Below, in pieces: positions 5,723 to 6,679 of a stretch of DNA of 6,679 nucleotides. The position numbers and the translations under genes were made by a program. The stretch's first letter is position 1. Each line of letters starts with the position of its first letter. Source of the stretch: an uncultured Clostridia bacterium (GTDB lineage: Bacteria; Bacillota_A; Clostridia; Oscillospirales; Ruminococcaceae); the NCBI GenBank assembly GCA_947169455.1, contig CAMVPV010000080.1:1-6679 (forward strand), in the 5' to 3' direction. The notes under the pieces are model-generated. The model was not told the origin of the DNA and did not search any database. It saw nothing but the letters and a program-made list of their open reading frames with translations.

Positions 5723-6262
5723 ATGGAGCACACAGGTACTGTCCGGTTTGAAACGCCGCGGCTGATCTGCCGCCGGTTCATTGAGAGCGACTGCGTGGAT
5801 ATGCTCGCATACTGGGCATCCGACCCGGGCACGCAGCTTGAATACGGCGAGCCGGTATATGAGGATATGCCGCAGGTGAAAGCCCTGCTTGCGAAGTATA
5901 TCGCGGGGTATGGACATCCGGACTTCTACCGCTGGGCGATCATAGAAAAGCGGAGCGGGAAGAACATCGGACAGACAGCGTTTTGCAGGGTATATCCTGA
6001 TATACGCACCGCCGAGATAGAATACTGCATAGGTGCAGCCTTCCGCGGGAACGGCTACGCCGGTGAGGCACTTTCCGGACTGATACGGTTCACGTTTGAA
6101 AATACGGAGTTTGTGAAGCTTGAAGCGTATCACCGCGCTGAGAACATTAAGTCCGGGCGTGTGCTCGAAAAGTCGGAGATGCACATTACAGATACCGTTG
6201 AGCGCTTTGTCCGTGAGGGTATATCTCCCGAGGGCGAAGTCTGCTATTGTATCACAAAATAA
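5723..6262 (+). CDS. GNAT-family N-acetyltransferase (RimJ/RimL-like)
   Basis: The protein has 179 residues from ATG 5723. An in-frame ATG at 5714 would add three residues, but it overlaps the AAAGGA (5709-5714) that sits 8 nt before 5723, so the later start is preferred. It would transfer acetyl from acetyl-CoA to an amine; the substrate is unknown. The order fits the Acetyltransf_3 type: first strand TPRLICRRF (11-19), central strands around IGQTAFCRVY (82-91) and EIEYCIG (98-104), the acetyl-CoA loop RGNGYAGEAL (108-117), and KLEAYHRAENIKSGRVLEK (132-150). Where relatives usually have a Gly-Phe or Gly-Met after LEK, this has SEM (151-153). Arginine codons differ from the neighbours: CGG is used at 5 of 14 positions, against none in the EAL gene or ilvB. 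That hints at recent acquisition. It is transcribed convergently with the peptidase gene. Confidence 0.9.
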   Translation: MEHTGTVRFETPRLICRRFIESDCVDMLAYWASDPGTQLEYGEPVYEDMPQVKALLAKYIAGYGHPDFYRWAIIEKRSGKNIGQTAFCRVYPDIRTAEIEYCIGAAFRGNGYAGEALSGLIRFTFENTEFVKLEAYHRAENIKSGRVLEKSEMHITDTVERFVREGISPEGEVCYCITK

Positions 6263-6308
6263 AAAAATACCGCATATGTTATCTTGCAATGACATATGCG
6301 GTATTTTT
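6263..6308. terminator. Bidirectional intrinsic terminator between convergent genes
   Basis: AAAAATACCGCATATGT (6263-6279) is perfectly complementary to ACATATGCGGTATTTTT (6292-6308). This gives a 17-bp stem with A and T tracts at its two ends, serving both directions. On the plus strand a T-G and two A-T pairs (6280-6282 with 6289-6291) extend it to 20 pairs around a CTTGCA loop. It begins directly after the acetyltransferase stop, and the peptidase stop is 11 nt beyond it. Confidence 0.92.
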
Positions 6309-6318
6309 ATTGTTGGTA

Positions 6319-6679
6319 TCATTCATCCGACGGCGCGGCACGTCCGGTGTCAGATGCCTTGTGGAGTATCTTTACAGCCACAGCCTGAGAACCGTTTTCC
6401 TTCCAGCGCTCGGCAAAAGCCTCTTTGCTGTACGGGACGATATCCGCGACTTCGGAGCAGTCCATGAAATAGTACGCATTGAGGTCATACCCGACGACCA
6501 CCAGCGTATGCGAATTTCCGAGCCAGGTTATTTCCCTGGACGAGCCGACCGCTCTCCATTTCGACTGCTCGGAATAGCGGTATGCGCCCATTTCCGAGGA
6601 AGCCCACACGATCACCGGTACGCCCCTGTCGATGAGCTTTTCCATATCTGCGGTGTTGAGGTTTTCCAGCTTCATGGCG
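6319..6679 (-). CDS. C39-type papain-like peptidase, C-terminal part (partial, enters from right edge)
   Basis: The reading frame is open to the right edge; the upstream codon GCC (6678-6676) is in frame. The ATG at 6675 is therefore probably an internal Met, and the true start and catalytic Cys lie outside. Counting from that Met, the 118 visible residues show GVPVIVWAS (18-26), a Trp-rich segment with RYSEQSKW (33-40) and REITW (47-51), then NSHTLVVVGYD (54-64) and YYFMDC (68-73). They end with a KEAFAERWKENGSQAVAV block. This is the pattern of the second half of peptidase C39-like (C39_2) domains, with His56 and Asp72 as the likely catalytic His and Asp. Such proteins are mostly secreted or lipid-anchored cysteine peptidases of unknown substrate, often specialised or inactive. 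Activity cannot be judged without the Cys. It shares the terminator at 6263-6308. Confidence 0.8.
   Translation of the reverse strand, partial: AMKLENLNTADMEKLIDRGVPVIVWASSEMGAYRYSEQSKWRAVGSSREITWLGNSHTLVVVGYDLNAYYFMDCSEVADIVPYSKEAFAERWKENGSQAVAVKILHKASDTGRAAPSDE

Overview
The window looks like chromosomal DNA from a low-to-mid GC Clostridia, most likely a Ruminococcus-type member of the Oscillospiraceae. This is inferred from purine-rich AAAGGAG-type ribosome binding sites, heavy use of ATA for Ile together with CGC/AGG for Arg, Gram-positive-style promoters, and the family content. Species cannot be fixed from the sequence alone.

Layout. The left edge (1-232, minus) holds the N-terminus of a membrane-anchored protein, possibly HtrA-like, with a near-consensus promoter at 299-326. 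From 327 to about 683 there is no convincing protein gene. That gap is not empty: on the minus strand it carries a plausible promoter (567-595), a structured segment with a long base-paired stem (460-567), and a textbook intrinsic terminator (417-455). Together these predict a small RNA of about 144 nt or a structured leader. This is the most interesting uncharacterised element in the window.

From 774 to 5636 three genes run on the plus strand. The first encodes an apparently intact cyclic-di-GMP phosphodiesterase (EAL domain) fused to a long repeat region that reads as a parallel beta-helix of a type usually seen in secreted proteins. The second encodes a five-helix membrane protein of the 'putative ABC transporter permease' family (PF06541/CmpB-like) with a charged coiled-coil tail. 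The third is ilvB, the large subunit of biosynthetic acetolactate synthase. The gaps are 96 and 36 nt with no strong terminator, so co-transcription is possible, but no shared function is evident. An imperfect GC-rich hairpin directly follows ilvB.

A GNAT-family acetyltransferase (5723-6262, plus) follows. Its arginine codon use differs from its neighbours, which suggests later arrival. It converges on the C-terminal part of a C39-type papain-like peptidase on the minus strand (6319 to the right edge). The two share a strong bidirectional terminator (6263-6308).

No tRNA, rRNA, CRISPR array, insertion sequence or phage gene was seen.
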